Source: Prunus persica
Lineage: Eukaryota > Streptophyta > Magnoliopsida > Rosales > Rosaceae
NCBI RefSeq assembly: GCF_000346465.2
Contig: NC_034013.1
Location: forward strand, 10,110,137-10,174,136
Reading direction: 5' to 3'
DNA length: 64,000 nt
The position numbers and the translations under genes were made by a program. The notes beneath the pieces were generated by a model that was not told the origin of the DNA, did not search any database, and saw only the letters and a program-made list of their open reading frames with translations. This document shows, in pieces, positions 1 through 12,765 of the stretch (positions are counted from its first letter, which is position 1; each line of letters opens with the position of its first letter).

Positions 1-470
1 AAAATTTTAGTATTGCCCTTTATCGACTTTTAATTTGGTTTTGAGCCTCTTAATTTTTTACACTGTGCAACTTTGATCCCTACTATCAAATTTGTCAACT
101 TTTTTATTTTTTATTTTGTCAAATTAAATGTTATTTACGTTGCGTGCACGTAAACGGAAAAAAACAAATCGTTAATGTGACAAATTTGACAGTTGTCATG
201 TAATTGAATGGTTTACATTTCAAAAGATTAAGGAGACTTAAAATCAAATTGAAAGACGAGCGGTCAAATCGAAGGAAAAAAATCATCTAAATTGTTCCCT
301 TTTTACTTTAGCAAACATGCTTAATGCTTTTGTAATTTACTTTTTTTGGGGCTAATAATGCTTTTGTATTACATACAGTTGCTGTTTTGGGATTTAATTG
401 TAATTAGCCCCTTGACACATGCTCACGCATGTGCCAATTGGTTTTCTTTTTCTTTTTTATTTTTATTTTT
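1..470. other. AT-rich intergenic DNA
   Basis: No gene, RNA or mobile element is recognisable here. The short open frame over the right half is low-complexity, rich in Phe and Leu from T runs, and has no family resemblance. Confidence 0.6.
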
Positions 471-971
471 AGAATTAAGAAAAAATAACAGGGTAGTTAT
501 GTTCCATAAAAGTAGGACCTATTATCTTATTTTGTTTTTAATTTTAATTTTTTTAATATTAAAAAATATGAATTTACGATATTATCCTCATTTAATTAAT
601 AATTTCAATTCTTAATGTTTGAATTAACAAAGGGCATTTTCTGGTATTTTGAATGTTTCACCATTCTCTGCCTTTTGCTTTATATATACTAGCCTCTCTG
701 CACGCGCTTCCGCGCTTGCGAGAGGTTTTTTTAAAAAAATAACTAAATTTATTTTCGAATTAAAAAAGATAATGGGTAGTTGTGTTCCATAAAAATAGGA
801 TCCATTATCAGCTTTTTCTTTTTCTTTTAATTTTTAAAATATGAAAAAGTGTGAATTTACCATATTATCCTCATTTAATTAATAATTTGAATTCTTAATG
901 TTTGCATTAACCAAGGGCATTTTCTGGTATTTTGAATGTTTCACCATTCTCTGCCTTTTGCTTTATATATA
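471..971. repeat. Two direct copies of a ~220-bp segment separated by a GC-rich palindrome
   Basis: Positions 471-692 and 757-971 are diverged direct copies. Both carry the same run of landmarks: a GGTAGTT-GTTCCATAAAA stretch, ATATTATCCTCATTTAATTAATAATTT, and AAGGGCATTTTCTGGTATTTTG, ending in a TATATATA-AG tail. Between them lies a GC-rich imperfect inverted repeat at 693-725, with CCTCTC at one end, GAGAGG at the other and CGCGC twice in the middle. It stands out in otherwise AT-rich DNA. It looks like part of a dispersed non-coding element (Helitron or MITE type), but the class is not established. Confidence 0.6.
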
Positions 972-1386
972 TAGATATAGATGAACAAGTTTTAAAGTTA
1001 TCCAAACCCAAAATTAAGGGTGAAATGGAGATTTCAAAATAAATTTTTTGATTTTGGGTATCGATATTCAAAGATTTGGGTCCTAATAAAGTTTTCCAAA
1101 TATAAACGTGACTGGTAGGAATTTTCAAATAAACAAGTAATTGAATGAAAAACATTCCAAGCTTCAATTTGTTTTAATTGTAATGCACACTTGAAAGAAT
1201 TTTAAATACTCCATCCGGATACATTAATGGGCTTTAGGGCTGAATAGTCCCACTGTCTCCTCCAGACGTCATGGGCTGAATAGGTCAAGGAAGCCCATTC
1301 TTATATTGCAAAAAATAACAAAAAGAGCCCATTGAAAAAAGATTGTAGGCAACCTAAAGTTGGCCATTTCTCTTGCCGAGTCATTG

Positions 1387-1538
1387 TATAGTGATGGATT
1401 TATATATGGTATTTAAGTGAGGTTATATCCCTAATTGTTAGATCAGACTAACCAATTTAATCCTACTACTAATTAATTTGATCCAACGATTAAGAGATAA
1501 GGCCTCACTTAAGGGCGATATATAAGGCCCTCACTATA
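1387..1538. mobile_element. Foldback MITE-like element, ~152 bp
   Basis: The ends form long imperfect terminal inverted repeats. The left end reads TATAGTGATGGATTTATATA and the reverse complement of the right end reads TATAGTGAGGGCCTTATATA. The match continues through TTAAGTGAGG into the interior, about 45 bp per arm. There is no coding capacity. This is the architecture of a miniature inverted-repeat transposable element. Flanking bases share only a weak TTG, so no clean target duplication can be named and the superfamily is open. Confidence 0.7.
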
Positions 1539-1765
1539 GAATTGTTGTTCTCTTGCTACTCTTGCATACTTGTATACTACATTTTTTCTCTCTTACTAAA
1601 AAATTGTTAATTATTTTATCAATGCAATGATGTGGCCTAAATTGAGAAAGAAAAATTGGGATGTGAAGCGTATTCCTTTCATAACTCTCAATTCTCAACC
1701 TTATTGACTTACAACCTAGAACCCCAAAACACTCTTACTATAAAATTCCTTATTTGTTTTGTAAG

Positions 1766-1915
1766 AGGGTTGTAGCTCAAGTGATTAAGAATTACCCATA
1801 CATCCGAGTCAAGGAACGAAATTCTATCCCCCTCTCCAACTCTCTCCTCCTCGCCCGCCCACCGCCTCCTTCCCAATATCACTTGTATTAAATTAAATTT
1901 TTTTTAAAAAAAAAA
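1766..1915 (+). mobile_element. SINE-like tRNA-derived retroposon
   Basis: It begins with GGTTGTAGCTCAAGTGATTAAG, which resembles a pol III box A from a tRNA-derived SINE. About 30 bp further on is a degenerate box-B-like stretch. It ends in T and A runs at 1898-1915. A related head (TTAACTCAAGTGATTA followed by CGAGGTCAAAGATTGAATTCC) occurs at 54372-54480, which supports a dispersed SINE family. No target duplication is evident. Confidence 0.45.
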
Positions 1916-4900
1916 CCCTCATTGTTTTTTGGTTTTATTTTTGGGGTTGAAAAAGAAAGATCAGATACAAGGCTCAAAATAGGCAAGACCCAACAAGGAC
2001 AAAATACAAAAAATGGCCCAAAACAAAACAATGCCCCTTTCACGTAGCCTTAAGACTCTACTCTTTAGCACAACCAAATGTCAGCTGTCCTCGTACGAAC
2101 CTCAAAATACCAGAGGCCAATGCCATCGACTTTTCCATTATTGTTCTTGAGAAAATAGGTAAGTCGCCAGCCAGCTAGCTAAATCACACTAAAAATTTGA
2201 GAAATATTTGTTCGAAAAATTGCATAGTAATGCTTTGGATTGGACAGTCATTGAGTGTTATATTACTTGGTGCGATCAATGGCATCTTTTGCATTCTAAT
2301 GCGAAGGAAGTTAGTCAAGGGTTCGAGTATTATTATATATATATTTTTTAGTACAAACGATAATCTAACTACATAAAAAGGGAGGAAAATTTCTCTCACA
2401 CACACTACCATACAAGGAAAAAACCACCTTAACGCCTGCCATGGCCTTGGCCCCCACAATTGTTCTTATACATATTGGATTATATAGCTGCATCTCATAT
2501 TTGGAAGAATAACATACCATATAACCATTGTAGCGGCCGTCCAATGCAATTACTGTTGGGTGGTTGAATGCAATTAATATAGAGCAAAGAAAGGAAAGTA
2601 ACGCCATATTAGCTTATTAGTCCTCCAATAATACTCAAAATCAATGCCCTTTTTATAGTATATTATTTATTGTTGTAGGATTGAATTTTTCTTTTAAAAA
2701 CTTTTGTTATGGTTTGGTCCCCCCACATATACAATTTTAATTCCGTCCTTATTGTCATAGTGCTATGACGGTTTGAATATGAGATCACTAGTCTGTAAGT
2801 TAATCTCCTTATTTACTGAACTTGACCCCATTAATAGAGCACTAGTCTTCAAGTATCATAATTTGAAGGACGTGTTTGGTGTTTATGGAATTATATAGAT
2901 GTGGAGAAAGTAATTTATGCATGGCATGACCTAATTAAGTGATGTATGAAAAAGATGCGCAATAATTAATAACCCACCAAAAGAAAAGAAAAAAGTGCAA
3001 TAATAATGTTGAAGTTTTACTCTAAAACTATGTCCACCAAGACCATGAGGCCCCCCATTATTGAGAAGCTAAAGAAGATAATCAAATTGAACAAATGAAT
3101 GCTAATTCATGTCTAAAATCATGATAAGAACTAACAAATCAAAAGAAGATATAATGACTGTGATGATTTAGGAGGCGTCTTTTGTGGACTACTTTTGCCG
3201 AGTTTGAGGACCTCTCAGCGTTTTGTGATGGGGTGCCAATGATCCACGGACCCCAAAAACATAGATTTCGAGTTCTTTTTTAATTTTTTAATTTTTTAAT
3301 TTTTATTTTCTCAGATTATGAATGCTTCAAGGATGTGACTGTTTTTACCATGAAAGACTGTGAATCACATGGAAAGCTTGTTCCCCTAAACCCAGATGTT
3401 TGGGGAAACAAACCTTCTATTGTCATTTTCATGATAAAGTAAAATGTTTTCACTTTTCCTTTTACCCCTTTGGTTTTTGTTTTTCACCCAATTCGATCCG
3501 CCATCCAGATTGCCTTCCAGATTGTCCACTAATTATCATAACGAGATAAAGCATGTTCAGGTAGAGATACGATCTTCTGCTTGTTTCTTTTGTTATAATT
3601 TCAAGTTTATTTTGAATTTGATGCTTAAGCGTTTCGGATTTAGATTTTAATATTTTCGAGTTTGTATTAGAAAAAAAAAAAATCTAAAATATTAGAAATA
3701 CAATGAACACCAAGTACAAAATCTGAATCCTAACCCAACTAACATTATGATTTAAGATGTACCCGTGGTTGACACTACGGAAAAGATTCCCTTTGTTGCC
3801 AGTTTTTTTTTCTTCTTAATATAATTATTCAAATGCTGTCGTTTTAATTGAATCAACATTTTTGGATTGTTTTCTTATGATTGCTTATGTTATATTGTAG
3901 TTTATAATCTTAGTGATAAAATATATTCACGATAAGAATTCGGCTCTCGTCTCGGTAGTTATAAACTTATAAGAAGCCTTGTTTCGACAAAATACAAATA
4001 TATTCCTCTTAGAATCCAAAACTGGAAAAGGTGCACTAGCTAGACCTAGTAGTAGTATACGTATGTGCTTCATATGGTTTGGTTCATACGAAAAGTTTGG
4101 CTGATAGAGAGAGAAAGCGATGCATCAACTACCCATAATTGTGTGGAGGAAGAAAAGTGTTGGGAGGCGATGTCGGCCATACTTGTCTTGTCTCCCACAG
4201 TCAAAGAACGTACACTTTTTTAGCTCATTCAAATGTGTTCCAAGGATTTCAACGACTGCTTTATTTATTAATTATTATTATTATTATTATTTGCATCTGA
4301 GAAAAGCCCACAAACATACTTTTCCTCCCCCCCCCCCCCCCCCCCCCCCCCCTCCCTTTCTATTGTTTGTGAATGAATGAAAGGTACCCAACTACACCTT
4401 TTCCACACTGATCGATTGCCCCCCCCACACACCACATCCTTTCAGATTTCAGTATTTTCATGGCCGACTTCCTACCACGTTTTAATTTCCCTTTTTTCTC
4501 CCTCTTGAACAATACGTTTAAAGCTTTAAAAAATAAAAATAAAACCATGCAAAAGTGTATATAATTTATTCCAATGCATTATATGTTCAGTTGTTGGTTG
4601 GTTTTGATATGGAAAGATTGAGATATGATCTCAATGAACTAATTTCTATTTTGGGTCTACGTTTTTTTGTTTTCTTCCTTTGTATCATAGAAATAGTATG
4701 TTGCTTGAAATTTTTTCGCTTTAGGTTGTTGAACCTTTGCTCCACTGCCAATATAATAACATCATAGAGCACTGGCCGACCTCAAGATGAACCAATTCAG
4801 CCCCTTTTGAAGGAAAAACTTTAGAAAAGAGAGTTCCAACTCATTTTCTTGGCACCCTTTATGAGACATCGATTCGTTATCTTGGTTAACGGTTAATTTT

Positions 4901-6810
4901 GTACTTTGACTAAAGACTTAAAAAAAAATTAATATTAACTTTTAGTTTCTTTTTAAAAAAATTGTTAAAACGCGTATGTATGAGTTCAAATTTCATCACC
5001 GAGAACTCTTCAAATGCAGAATTTAGTAAGTGAAAAAGAAAATATCATGGAGGAGGCTTAGATTGCTTGGTAATTAAGATCTAGGACCATCTCCTCGTAT
5101 GCCATAAATATGATGGTGATCTTTAGTGCCGCATTGTCTTCTGACTTGGCTTGGCTAGGTGTGAGCACATGCTGCTGAGGTCTGACCAAATTTACAATAG
5201 TTGCTTGCTACAAAATCACTTTGTGCTTTGTGCTTATTTCTGTGGGGCTTGTAGAAAAAGGGACCACTCCACCAGGTCCAGATTTGACAATTGACAAGAG
5301 ATGTTTGTCTCCTTAAAGATGTGAAATCTTCATGTAGGCTCTCATGGGTGTGGTTACAGCATTGAAACTCAATCCTTCAATACTTGACACGTCAATACTA
5401 GTAATGAAAATGTCTTAAACAGAGGATTTAATAAAGGATCTCGAGCCTATACATTTACTCACATTTCATAAAATTTGAACTATTCAATTAATTTAATGCT
5501 TTGGAATATGCCACATCAATCCCAATAAATTTGTTTCCTTTTTTAAAAAACTGACGCTGTTTGGTGTCTCTGACAGAAAAAATAAATAACAATCCCTTTG
5601 ATAATAAATTCTCTAGTTTCAACTACCACTCTCTTGGTTCTTTCTTTGTGTGTTTTTTTTGGGTATGAGTTCTTCCTCTGTATTTGTAATCTATTCTTCT
5701 CCATATTCTTTTTTTTTTGGGGGTCTTTTGGCTTCTTCTTCTGCTTTATTTCAGAGCTTCGGCTTACAAAAGGAGCCAACCAAGACGTTATAGACTCATA
5801 ATTGGTTCTAGGTTTTCAGAAAACTATGACGAGGAGGCAATACATCCAACTGTTTTGAACAACAAGTCGGCTCTCCTAGTCCATCATCCTCTCCTCCCAA
5901 GTTCAGGTGTCGTACCACGGTGTGATGGATTGTTAATTTGAAATATTGTACTTTCTTCCTCTTTCTCACATACGTCTTTAATTCCATCATCAAATGGGAA
6001 GATTTATGTAAATGTTTTGTTTTTAATTTAAATTTAAATTTCTTTGTTGACCACAATAAAAGTAAAATTGGTTTACGTATTAATTCATGAATAGTTCATT
6101 AATTGACAATTTATTCATGATTGGGCACTTGGAAAAGTCAAATACAATGAGGTAAGAATGATCTCAAAAATGCTGAAATTTATTTTCTTATGATTTGACA
6201 GATTCATTTTGGTAAGATCGGGTTATGGTTACTTTTAAGAAACGACGTCCCAACCATATATATATTCAAGTAGTTTACTTTTTTCTTTACAAACTCTACT
6301 ATTTTTTTTTCCCAACACATAACATGATGGTCGGTATCAAGGATTGCGAGATGAACATGATCCTATATATTATATATATTTGTACTGGAGTGGTCAACCA
6401 TTTTCTACTTTTTAGTTAACAACTAATGTTGCATATGAATTGGATCTGAAATTTGGGATAATAGCTGATGTGTTTCTACGACTAATTTTAGTGTGTTTAT
6501 GGTCAGAGCGGTATTGTTTAAGTGTTTAGGGTTCTTTTAAGACCAAATGGTAGCACAATTCTAGAGATTTTTGTATGTCAATTTTATGAGAAAACATATA
6601 TTTGTTGTATATAACCTCATTTCACAAGAGGAGGTCATGTGATTGCACGTGAAAGGATGTTGTAAAACAAGGCTGTAATCAGTTGGATGCATGTAACTTT
6701 TTTTTCCTATTTCTTATACACATGATCGGATTGATAGATCAATCACGCATGTGAGTAAATTTTTGTTACAAATAAATATTGGTAGAAATGATTGTATACA
6801 ACTACTTACT
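1916..6810. other. Intergenic region without a recognisable gene
   Basis: The open frames here are short and low-complexity. There is a C homopolymer of 26 bases at 4327-4352; the proline run in the overlapping frame is its translation, not a protein. T-rich stretches around 3280, 5640-5730 and 6300 give Phe-rich shadow frames. Nothing supports an exon. Confidence 0.5.
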
Positions 6811-6934
6811 AGTTAGTGTAATAAGTGAAGTGACTAATTAGTGTAATAAGTGAAGTGAAGTGACTAATTAGTCTAATAAGTGAGGTGAAGTGACTAATTA
6901 GTCTAATAAGTGAAGTGAAGTGACTAATAAGTAA
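6811..6934. repeat. Minisatellite, ~30-bp unit, about four copies
   Basis: Units with the core TAATAAGTGAAGTGAAGTGA start at 6841, 6871 and 6901. A shorter version, lacking one GTGAA, lies at 6816-6840. The copies differ at one or two bases (GTGTAA versus GTCTAA; GTGAAG versus GTGAGG). The array has no coding sense and probably arose by slippage. A GA microsatellite follows at about 6970-6990. Confidence 0.85.
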
Positions 6935-8274
6935 AATTTTTTACACGTTTTGAAAAACCCTAGCCGCTAAGAGAGAGAGAGAGAGAGAGATTCAGATTCC
7001 CTGAATTCCATTGGATCCTCAGTGTTCTCCTGTTTTTAGTCAACCTATGTCGATCTACTATTTATTTGGCATATCTATTGTCTTAGATGTAGGCAAACTT
7101 TGGTTGTGTCTCATCTTGCGAGGATACTCTTTGAGGTGCTGGGGCTTGGTCATGGTAGATCCACTCCTCATTAGTGCATTGAGACCCTGGAGTAACTAGG
7201 TGGCGCTCTATGTCATGTTCCGAAGGATGACTAGCGGTGGTTGGTTTTCCTTTTGCAAACGTTGTTTTAATTTTTTTAGTTTTGGTTTAGTTTGTTCAAT
7301 AAAGTCCAGAAACTCTATGAGTTGTTTGTGTAGTTTTTCTTTCACAATTCCAGAAATTTTATTTAGTTTGCTGGATTTCGTAGTCTCTCTTTAGGAGAGT
7401 CATGCCGGTTAGCGGCTGATTTTGTCCTTGATGTAACTGGACTAGGTTCGAGGAAACTATGACGGTAGATTGGGGTTTTAGAAAATTTATTTTTTGGAAG
7501 TGATTCTTTCCGTATCAACTAGCTCAAGTCATAGGGGAAGCTTTGTTCATCTAGCCGTATATTGAGATGACTCCCTTCACAGTGTTTTTCCTTTGTACTT
7601 TTTTTATCCGTTTGATCTATTAAACTTCTATTACTTTTTATAAAAATAAAATTAAAAATTGCACTATACTAACAAGGGAATTGACAAAAAATTGAGAGAG
7701 AGATGTTCATGGTGGAATAATTGCACCCCGACAATTGAACAGTGTAAAACTCTAATTAAAAAGAGAGAGACAATCTATCGTTACTCAAACCACATCTTTA
7801 CTTTCAAATTTCAATCTTTCATCAAAGGATATTGACACTTTATGGGCTTATGGGACCCAATGAGTTTTGATTCATGATCTTTCATATTCCAAGAAGGTCG
7901 AAAAAATCCCTAAAGTTTATCAGTCTAGTGAATGATATGATTAGACAATGAGATTGAAGAAGAAGAATTATAAACAACAAGAGAACATTATCTGTACGGT
8001 ATGTATTTAATTACTATTTCCCAATTAATGAAAACTACGTGTGATTTTTGGTTGATTATTTATATGAAACCATAACCAATAAATTGACAAAAATAATAAT
8101 AATAAAAGCACAATCTTAATAATGCTAAAAATTCCCAGAAAAAAACATCAAACACCTGACAAAACTATTTCACATGCACTCATAATAATTAAGAAAAAGC
8201 AGGCACACCCAACCTTCTTGAAACTCAATTCACTGCCTCACTTTTAAAACTATCGTAAGTTCATAACAGATGTG
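6935..8274. other. Intergenic region without a recognisable gene
   Basis: No conserved frame is seen. A stretch near 7200-7430 contains phrases (AGAAACTCTATGAGTT, CTCTCTTTAGGAGAG) loosely resembling 61600-61700, perhaps remnants of one dispersed repeat. The part next to 8434 is 3' flank of the ERF gene. Confidence 0.4.
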
Positions 8275-8317
<43 letters not shown>

Positions 8318-8339
8318 GTCTCTCTCTCTGTCTCTCTCT
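8275..8339. repeat. (CT)n microsatellite downstream of the ERF gene
   Basis: An almost uninterrupted CT tract with occasional CTGT variants. It lies about 100 bp beyond the stop codon of the minus-strand ERF gene, so it may be transcribed in its 3' untranslated region. Confidence 0.9.
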
Positions 8340-8433
8340 TGTTTGTTTCTTTCATCTTATAATAATCTAAATTTATTTCTTCGGGTACGTTTGCAAATTA
8401 ATTGATTAATAAAAAGGATGAAGCTATCGTTAC

Positions 8434-9252
8434 TTAATAGCTCCAAAGGAGACTTTCTCCACCGTCTGAGTTTCCCGGTGAGTCGTCATAATCCGAAGGC
8501 GGCGAGTCGTTCATTCGCGGTGGAGACACCAGCATTCCCTCTGCCATGTCCATCAGTAAATTAGGCATCCCAAAAAGCTCTTCCTCGTCCATGAAATCTC
8601 CCACAGAAGACGACGCCAAACTTATACTATTACTCACCGTCATATCGTCCTTATCATCCGTCTGCCTCTGTCCCGGGCTCTCTCTGGAGTCATCATTCTT
8701 TCGTAGTGTCGCCGCTGCAGCAGCTGCGGCACTACGAATATCTTGTGCCGAAGTGGATGCTGGCACTGGATATGATCCAATGAAACCGGGAAAGTTGAGA
8801 ACAACATCGGCACCTTTCAGAGCGAGTGCGGCCACATCATAGGCGGCCGCAGCCATCTCCGCAGTTGGGAAAGTGCCAAGCCATATTCTCTTGGTCTTGC
8901 GTGGCTCCCGGATTTCAGAAACCCATTTTCCGCCGCGGCACCGGATGCCGCGGTACGTGGGGTGCTTCCCGGAAGAGGTTGAGGCCATGGTGGTGGGCTT
9001 TGGTACTGTGTCAACCTCTAGTGCTCTTGTGGAGGGAGAGGGTGTTTCAGTAAGTTCACACGTATGGTGTTGAAGAGAGAGAAGAGAATATGGGGTGTGC
9101 GGAGGAAGAGGAGGAGGCTGAGGAGGAAGGGGTTGGTGTGTTGGGGGAGGAGGGTGAAAGTCAAGGGAGGCTACAGTTGGTGTGGATTGGTCTAATAATA
9201 TTTGTCGCGCGTTAGTTAGAGAATTTGGAGAATTTGGATTTGGGTCAGCCAT
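8434..9252 (-). CDS. AP2/ERF transcription factor, DREB subfamily (A-4-like)
   Basis: A 272-residue protein in one exon, as usual for DREB genes. One AP2/ERF DNA-binding domain spans about residues 99-157. It contains [19 protein letters not shown], the IWLGTF strand, an [14 protein letters not shown] helix and an LNFP end. Val in WVSEI and Glu in REP are the residues typical of the DREB branch, which binds DRE/CRT (CCGAC) elements. Just after the domain is a [10 protein letters not shown] stretch, and the protein ends in LLWSY; both are familiar from group A-4 members. The first 88 residues are Pro/Ser/Thr-rich and probably disordered. The first Met is chosen because its context (ACCATGGCT) is good, but Met89 would also give a whole AP2 domain. 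An acidic, Ser-rich C-terminal half is a likely activation region. It acts in the nucleus. The stress or developmental role cannot be read from the sequence. Confidence 0.93.
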   Translation of the reverse strand: MADPNPNSPNSLTNARQILLDQSTPTVASLDFHPPPPTHQPLPPQPPPLPPHTPYSLLSLQHHTCELTETPSPSTRALEVDTVPKPTTMASTSSGKHPTYRGIRCRGGKWVSEIREPRKTKRIWLGTFPTAEMAAAAYDVAALALKGADVVLNFPGFIGSYPVPASTSAQDIRSAAAAAAATLRKNDDSRESPGQRQTDDKDDMTVSNSISLASSSVGDFMDEEELFGMPNLLMDMAEGMLVSPPRMNDSPPSDYDDSPGNSDGGESLLWSY

Positions 9253-10883
9253 GGTGTGTATATATATAGCTAGGTGTGTGTGTGTGTGGATATATGTAAA
9301 GGTCGTGTGGGGATTTTAGCAGGAAGGTAAGATATTAATTCTCTGTCTGCGTATGATTATATATATGTGTGATTAGAAAGGTAAAAGCGTGGGGATTTCG
9401 TGGGAGGTTCTCGCTCAAAAGTCGTGGCATGCACTCAGTTGAGTAACAGGCTTTTAGAGTTTTTGAATATGACACTTTGTGTTGAGAGTACCATGGAAAG
9501 TTTATGCTTTTGATTTTAGAAAGTTTTTTGTGTGCAAAATTGCTGTGTGTGCTTTTTGGCGAGCACACGCATTTGCCCCAAGCTAGCAATTAGCTGTTCC
9601 GGATTTCTAAGTTTGGCTGATGGGGAAAGAATTGGAAGCATCCAAGATCAAGTCAACAAACAAGGATCAATTGATGACATGATTTAACTTAACATTGTGA
9701 GATTTGCCTAATATTAGGAGCCTTACTATTCTGAAATGCTATGAATTATTAGATTGTTGCCCAATCAAGTGCACCACACAGAGATATTAGCATCTTGTTG
9801 GTGATAAAAAAATCTGAGCAATTTATAGTAGCAGTTATTATGGCAGAAAAACTTGTATGAAACGGGAATAACACTATTTTACTATCCTAACTCATTATAA
9901 ACTGTTATGTGAAAAAATTATCATACGTGATATGCCGTGATTAATCAAAAATAACAAAATAATGCTACCCCATTTCACACAAGTGTTTCTCCTACTATAG
10001 GCTGCATGTTCTCCTCAAAAATTCTTTTCTGCTTCCCAAATTTCTCTTGGGGTTCCATTTTCCGTCCTAAGATCACCAAAAAAACTATTCACGTTTCTTC
10101 ACATATAGTTGTTCAGTCACATGTCGTTTTTGGTCATGGTGATTGTGGCTGACAATAAATAAATAAATCGCTTGGACGCTATTTGGCCAACAAGGTGCCC
10201 TCATCTTTACGCATGGTTCTCCCAGCACACTAGGACCCTGGCTGTCTCACACATGATTTTTGTACTTAAATTGGGCCACTTCCCTTTAATAGTATATCCT
10301 TAATCGAATTGGTCCTTTCGGGTAATAGCAAAATGATATTAGAGGGACATGAGTCTTTCCCTATAAAAACTGATATTTAAATTAGGTTTTTTTTTGGTGG
10401 TTGTTATTGATACTTCAAAATATATAGTGATTTTGTATTATTTTTATAGAGTTATTTATTCAAATGGTTCTCAAATAATTTAGTTGAGGGATTAAAATGC
10501 AACTTGAGTATAAATTTAAGGACCATTTGAGTAAATAACCATATTTCTATCAATGAAACAAATAATTAAGGAAGAGATGAGTGATGAGTGTAAAGTGATT
10601 TTTTTTTTATTTTTTATAGTGATGAGTACAAATAATTAAGGTATCACACTCAGGGCCAGGGCAAACTTCAGACCTTTACCAGGAAGGACTTACGCAAAGG
10701 CCCCTACGCCCTGCACCCACCTATATGGATTTACAGAGGAATTTTACAGATTACCTACCAAACATAGGAGTGTTGACAGCGGGACTCGAACACTAGAACA
10801 ATTTTTTTTAATTTTTTCATATAAAAATATTTAGTGATCAAATTCAACATGTTATAGCATGTAACACTAAGGAACAAAGTTAA
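9253..10883. other. Intergenic region, promoter side of the ERF gene
   Basis: The first few hundred bases hold the ERF promoter and 5' untranslated region; TATATATATA occurs just upstream of its start. Further right there is no gene. At about 10785-10798 the minus strand carries GTTCGAGTCCCGC, a good match to a tRNA box B, so a decayed SINE on that strand is possible but its other end is not visible. Confidence 0.4.
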
Positions 10884-11060
10884 CCTCTCTTGGACTTGAA
10901 AAAGAGTTGGGTGGGTACACTTTTGAGGTACCTCCCTATTTCGGTGGGCCATTATTTGTTTGAGGATTTATGGTCTCTAGGCTCAAGATGATGGTTGTTT
11001 GTTTTTTTGTTAAAATTCGGCCCACCGTATAATTAATACGGATAACAAGTAGATTTTGTG
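10884..11060. repeat. Diverged direct repeat, partner at 16690-16870
   Basis: CCTCTCTTGGACTTGAAAA, the phrase CCATTATTTGTTTGAGGATT and CGTATAATTAATACG occur in the same order and spacing at 16690-16870. The two copies flank the first hexose-transporter locus. They could be two insertions of one dispersed repeat or the edges of an older duplication. Confidence 0.75.
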
Positions 11061-12359
11061 TCTTTAGATGGCATCTTTGTAAAAGTCCAATGTGTCGAAA
11101 CGGGATCCTGTTGTAAACACCTTGGTCCTCAGAGCTAGCGCAATGTCCACATCACCAGAAAAGGAAACCGCTCCAAATCCACCGCTGTACGGGCCACGCC
11201 TTGTTACCTAGATTTCTAGAACGTTAGGAAGGTAAATTGCAAAAGGGAAGAAAGTAAAAGTTAACTGGCACCACTAACAGTTCCGACAGGCAATGCAGCT
11301 CGCAGGGCATCCCAGCAAGTGAGATCATCGTGCAGCTCTCCCATAACCTGCTCGAGATATTGACTTACTTTCCTTACACACCAAGAATTCCTATTATAAT
11401 TGTAATGGATTTACTTTAATTTCTGATTTCCTACTGCAAATAGATTTAGGAATTTATTATTTACATGCCTATTTAGGTTTCGTTGTATTATAAATATGAC
11501 CTCCTACAAGGAGAAGAATACACAGAAAATTCCCACAAACAAATATTCTCTCATAGTTTTCATATTTTAGCATGGTATCAGAGCCAGGTTCGATCTAGAG
11601 ACCTGTGCTTGTGTTCTTCTTGAAATTTAAGTGCTCTTCTCCCCCCTTGAGAGGGGGGGAGGGGAAGTGAAAGGGATATGTTTATTGACCTATCCCAATT
11701 ACCTTGACGTATTTCCATGAAGATGTTGCTTATTTCTTGACTCCGACGACCCCTTCTCTTCAAGGGGAGAGGAGGATTGAAGAGAAGTTGTGTATGAGTG
11801 AATTAGCTAAAGTTTCTATGGAAGAATTTATTGTTGCCATTGTCTCTACTGCCGTGCTCATGGGGTTTCGGTGTTCTGCCTTATCTACAGCCGTGCCCAC
11901 AAGATTTCTGTGTTTTGCTATGTGCCCTATTTTTTAGGGTTTGCTCTTGTGTTTCCGCTGTGAACTTTGTTTTAGTTTGTCACTTGTTTCACTCGTGGTT
12001 GACTAAAAGATCTTCTCTACAATTGTTACTTCTCAAGTATGGTGTTCTGTGACTCGCTTGTCAAGTTGAGCGTGCGAAATATCTTTGCCCAACTTGAGGG
12101 GAAGTGTTGGCGAGTCCTTACTTAGTTAGAATTTTGGTTCCTTATTTCATTAGAATTTTGGTTACTTACCAATTATATTTTGTCCTATTGTAATAGAGAT
12201 TATTTTATTTAGTGTTATGGGGGTTGATGATTTTTTCAACCCTCATGGAGGTAGCACCACCGACTCATTCTCTCATTCTCCACCAACCATCATTGAGTTG
12301 AGTGCCCAGATGGCTCCGCTCCTACAGATGCAGACTTTGACCCCGAACCCGATCCAGAA

Positions 12360-12470
12360 TCAGGATCCCTTTTTGATGACCCCGACCCCGACCCCGACCC
12401 CGACTATGACGACGACAACCCCGACCCCGACTCCGAAGACGACCCCGACCCCCACTCCGATGATGACCCC
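12360..12470. repeat. CCCCGA hexamer array inside the copia element
   Basis: Repeated CCCCGA/CCCCGAC words give an open frame of alternating Thr and Pro on the plus strand. The frame follows from the repeat and shows no protein family. It may be a slippage expansion of a once-coding Asp/Pro-rich stretch. Confidence 0.75.
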
Positions 12471-12627
12471 AACCTCGAATTTGGCTCTGATTCAGACCCT
12501 GATCCCGATTTCAACTCTGACTCCGGCCTCGACTCAGGCTCATATTCCGATCCCAATTTCTACTCAACTGTATCCTATGCATCTTCCGCTGCACAGATTA
12601 TGACTTCTCGACTAACGACCCCGACAC

Positions 12628-12765
12628 ATGGACCAGATTGCGCATTTTGTGAAATCCGAGGATCAATTGGCGGATATTTTGACAAATGCGATTTCCAGTA
12701 AAGCATTCCACAATTCACTAGATCAGTTGGGCATTGGCGACATCTATGCACCAACTGAGGGGGAG
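12628..12765 (+). pseudogene. Copia pol C-terminal remnant
   Basis: The last ~45 codons of a copia polyprotein remain. They read VKSEDQLADILTNAISSKAF and then a segment ending DIYAPTEGE, close to the usual end of the copia RNase H region next to the polypurine tract. Upstream pol sequence is missing, so this is a relic. Confidence 0.8.

Noticed and set aside
4120..4380. Plus-strand frame with a long proline run
   Set aside because: The prolines come from a 26-base C homopolymer; the rest has no similarity to known proteins.
8546..9073. Plus-strand frames over the ERF gene
   Set aside because: Antisense shadows of the AP2 exon, without family features.
12217..12603. Plus-strand frame of 128 codons rich in Thr-Pro
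   Set aside because: It is the translation of a CCCCGA hexamer array inside the copia element and shows no protein family.
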